Source: Desulfurococcales archaeon (GTDB taxonomy: Archaea > Thermoproteota > Thermoprotei_A > Sulfolobales > Desulfurococcaceae). Taken from it: 14,423 nucleotides of DNA. A program made the position numbers and the translations under genes. Of this stretch, positions 13,427-14,423 are shown piece after piece; the stretch's first letter is position 1, and each line of letters begins with the position of its first letter. The stretch is taken from contig JALSQP010000056.1 of NCBI GenBank assembly GCA_026985375.1, positions 1 through 14,423 of the forward strand. Reading direction: 5' to 3'. The notes under the pieces were generated by a model that saw nothing but the letters and a program-made list of their open reading frames with translations, was not told the origin of the DNA and searched no databases.

Positions 13427-13845
13427 TGCTCCTCAACCTCCAATCTACTGGTCGTTAGGGGTATGGGATTAGCGACTTTAAATCCCTTATTGATAGCATA
13501 TTTCATTATCTCGATCTTCTTCCTCAAACCAACAGTTCCACCAATATAGACTATGTACTTGTCGGGATCAAGCTGCTCAAGTTCTTTGACATTATGTATC
13601 ACTATAGGTATTTTTCCTGATGGATGCAGCCCTCTGACTAGCCTTGGCGACCTGTAGCCCACCTGTACCAGAGGCGGATACCCCTTCTTCTTCAACCTCA
13701 TCTTGTTATCGGTTCCCTTAGGCTTACGCCATTTCGGCTTGTTCTTGAACTTTGGCTTCTTCCACCATAGATGCCTGTAGAAGTTGGGCTTCTTTGATTT
13801 GAGCTTCTTCCTTAACTCTAGTAGTTTCTCTATATCATTGATCAT
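13423..13845 (-). CDS. rpl32e: Ribosomal protein eL32
   Basis: 140 residues. After a short helical N-terminus it has the typical FYRHLWWKKPKFKNKPKWRK basic segment, then GYRSPRLVRGLHPSG and the C-terminal domain ending in KGFKVANPIPLTT. ATG 13845 overlaps the rpl6 stop as ATGA (13842-13845). GGGTGA, inside the end of rpl6, is 6 nt upstream. It belongs to the large subunit and is specific to archaea and eukaryotes. Confidence 0.96.
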   Translation of the reverse strand: MINDIEKLLELRKKLKSKKPNFYRHLWWKKPKFKNKPKWRKPKGTDNKMRLKKKGYPPLVQVGYRSPRLVRGLHPSGKIPIVIHNVKELEQLDPDKYIVYIGGTVGLRKKIEIMKYAINKGFKVANPIPLTTSRLEVEEQ

Positions 13846-14399
13846 TCTTCGTCACCCCAATCATAAATGTATATTCCATCGGCGAAAACACGTCTGTCCT
13901 TATCCTTAACTTTAGTCGCGAGTTCGATATTAGCTGCAGTCTGGCCAACATGTTCGATATCAATGCCCTCAACGATCACGTCTTCTCCTTTAACGGTGAC
14001 CTTAACATCGTCTCCTATTATCTTTGCTACTCTATCAGATCTCTCGCCCAAGAAGTTCTTTATTCTAACTATTCTGTTAGAATTATCGACTTCAACAGTT
14101 ATTGGGAAGTGCGAATATATTATTTTAAGCCTGTACCTATATCCCTTAATAACGCCTTTAATCATGTTTTCGATATGAGAAGCTATTGTTCCTACTAATG
14201 CCTTCTTTTTCCTATTTGCAAAGAATGTCTCAACAATAACCTTGTTGTCCTTTTTTGATATTTTCACTCCTTTTGCATGTGAGAAGTCTCTTTCAAGCCT
14301 ACCCTTGGGTCCTTCTACAACTACTCGTAATCCATCTATCGTAACATTTACATTCTCCGGAATTTCTACTTCCTCAACCACATGGACTTCCTTAACCAT
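13842..14399 (-). CDS. rpl6: Ribosomal protein uL6
   Basis: 185 residues from ATG 14399 with two L6 domains. The first opens VEIPENVNVTIDGLRVVVEGPKG. The second contains HFPITVEVDNSNRIVRIKNFLGE and TAANIELATKVKDKDRRVFADG, the archaeal C-terminal signature. It lies at the base of the stalk near the elongation-factor site. GGAGGTG (14413-14407) is 6 nt before ATG 14399; GTG 14408 is in frame but inside that site. It is the most upstream complete gene of the cluster in this window. Confidence 0.96.
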   Translation of the reverse strand: MVKEVHVVEEVEIPENVNVTIDGLRVVVEGPKGRLERDFSHAKGVKISKKDNKVIVETFFANRKKKALVGTIASHIENMIKGVIKGYRYRLKIIYSHFPITVEVDNSNRIVRIKNFLGERSDRVAKIIGDDVKVTVKGEDVIVEGIDIEHVGQTAANIELATKVKDKDRRVFADGIYIYDWGDEE

Positions 14400-14413
14400 A
14401 CTGGCCACCTCCC

Positions 14414-14423
14414 CTAGTAGACG
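14414..14423 (-). CDS. rps8: Likely 3' end of rps8 (uS8), cut by the window edge
   Basis: The last bases read V-Y-stop (stop TAG at 14416-14414), which matches the usual archaeal uS8 ending in VY, and rps8 normally precedes rpl6 in this operon. Only two codons and the stop are visible, so the call rests mainly on gene order. Confidence 0.4.

Noticed and set aside
1..14423. CRISPR array, prophage, transposon or conjugative element
   Set aside because: No regularly spaced repeats, integrase, transposase or phage-like genes were seen; the tRNA genes have no duplicated 3' ends that would suggest att sites.

Overview
The window is hyperthermophilic crenarchaeal chromosome, most likely Desulfurococcales (the Desulfurococcus/Staphylothermus/Thermosphaera group). 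This placement is inference. It rests on the archaeal spc-type ribosomal operon with eL32, eL19, eL34 and eL14, an intron-containing cbf5, an intron-containing tRNA, Shine-Dalgarno sites of the GGAGGTGA type, TATA-like promoters, archease, archaemetzincin and inositol-1-phosphate synthase. No part of it looks bacterial.

Positions 1-2927 are a set of small transcription units. A 3'-truncated inositol-1-phosphate synthase gene on the minus strand diverges from a plus-strand pair. That pair encodes a PadR-like winged-helix protein and a helical protein with a possible ribbon-helix-helix start. A FUN14-like small membrane protein and archease, the RtcB tRNA-ligase partner, follow on the plus strand. 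Archease converges with a minus-strand archaemetzincin at 2930-3514.

Positions 3556-5514 hold RNA genes. The most notable is a minus-strand tRNA-Phe(GAA) gene split by a 670-nt intron at tRNA position 30/31. A well-formed bulge-helix-bulge marks the two splice sites. The intron carries the wreck of a LAGLIDADG homing endonuclease, with at least three frame changes and an amber stop. A nucleotide-sugar pyrophosphorylase gene, a C/D-box sRNA candidate on the opposite strand just after it, tRNA-Gly(CCC) with an unusual C33, and tRNA-Ser(TGA) follow.

Positions 5554-14423 are all on the minus strand and form the distal part of the spc operon. In transcription order: end of rps8, rpl6, rpl32e, rpl19e, rpl18, rps5, rpl30, rpl15, secY, DUF106/EMC3-like membrane protein, rpl34e, cmk, rpl14e, cbf5 and an RsmC-like methyltransferase. 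The genes rpl6 to rpl15 are tightly packed with overlapping ATGA/GTGA junctions or Shine-Dalgarno sites inside the previous gene. Gaps of 100-160 nt precede secY, cmk and cbf5 and may hold internal promoters. cbf5 looks broken in the genome, but a 31-nt archaeal intron accounts for this, and splicing rebuilds the codon of the catalytic aspartate.

A common theme is RNA processing. The tRNA-Phe and cbf5 transcripts both need the splicing endonuclease. Archease supports the ligase that joins such exons. Cbf5, the C/D sRNA and the RsmC-like enzyme all act in RNA modification. The most interesting objects are the tRNA intron with its dead homing endonuclease, the cbf5 intron, the C/D sRNA and the C33 tRNA-Gly.
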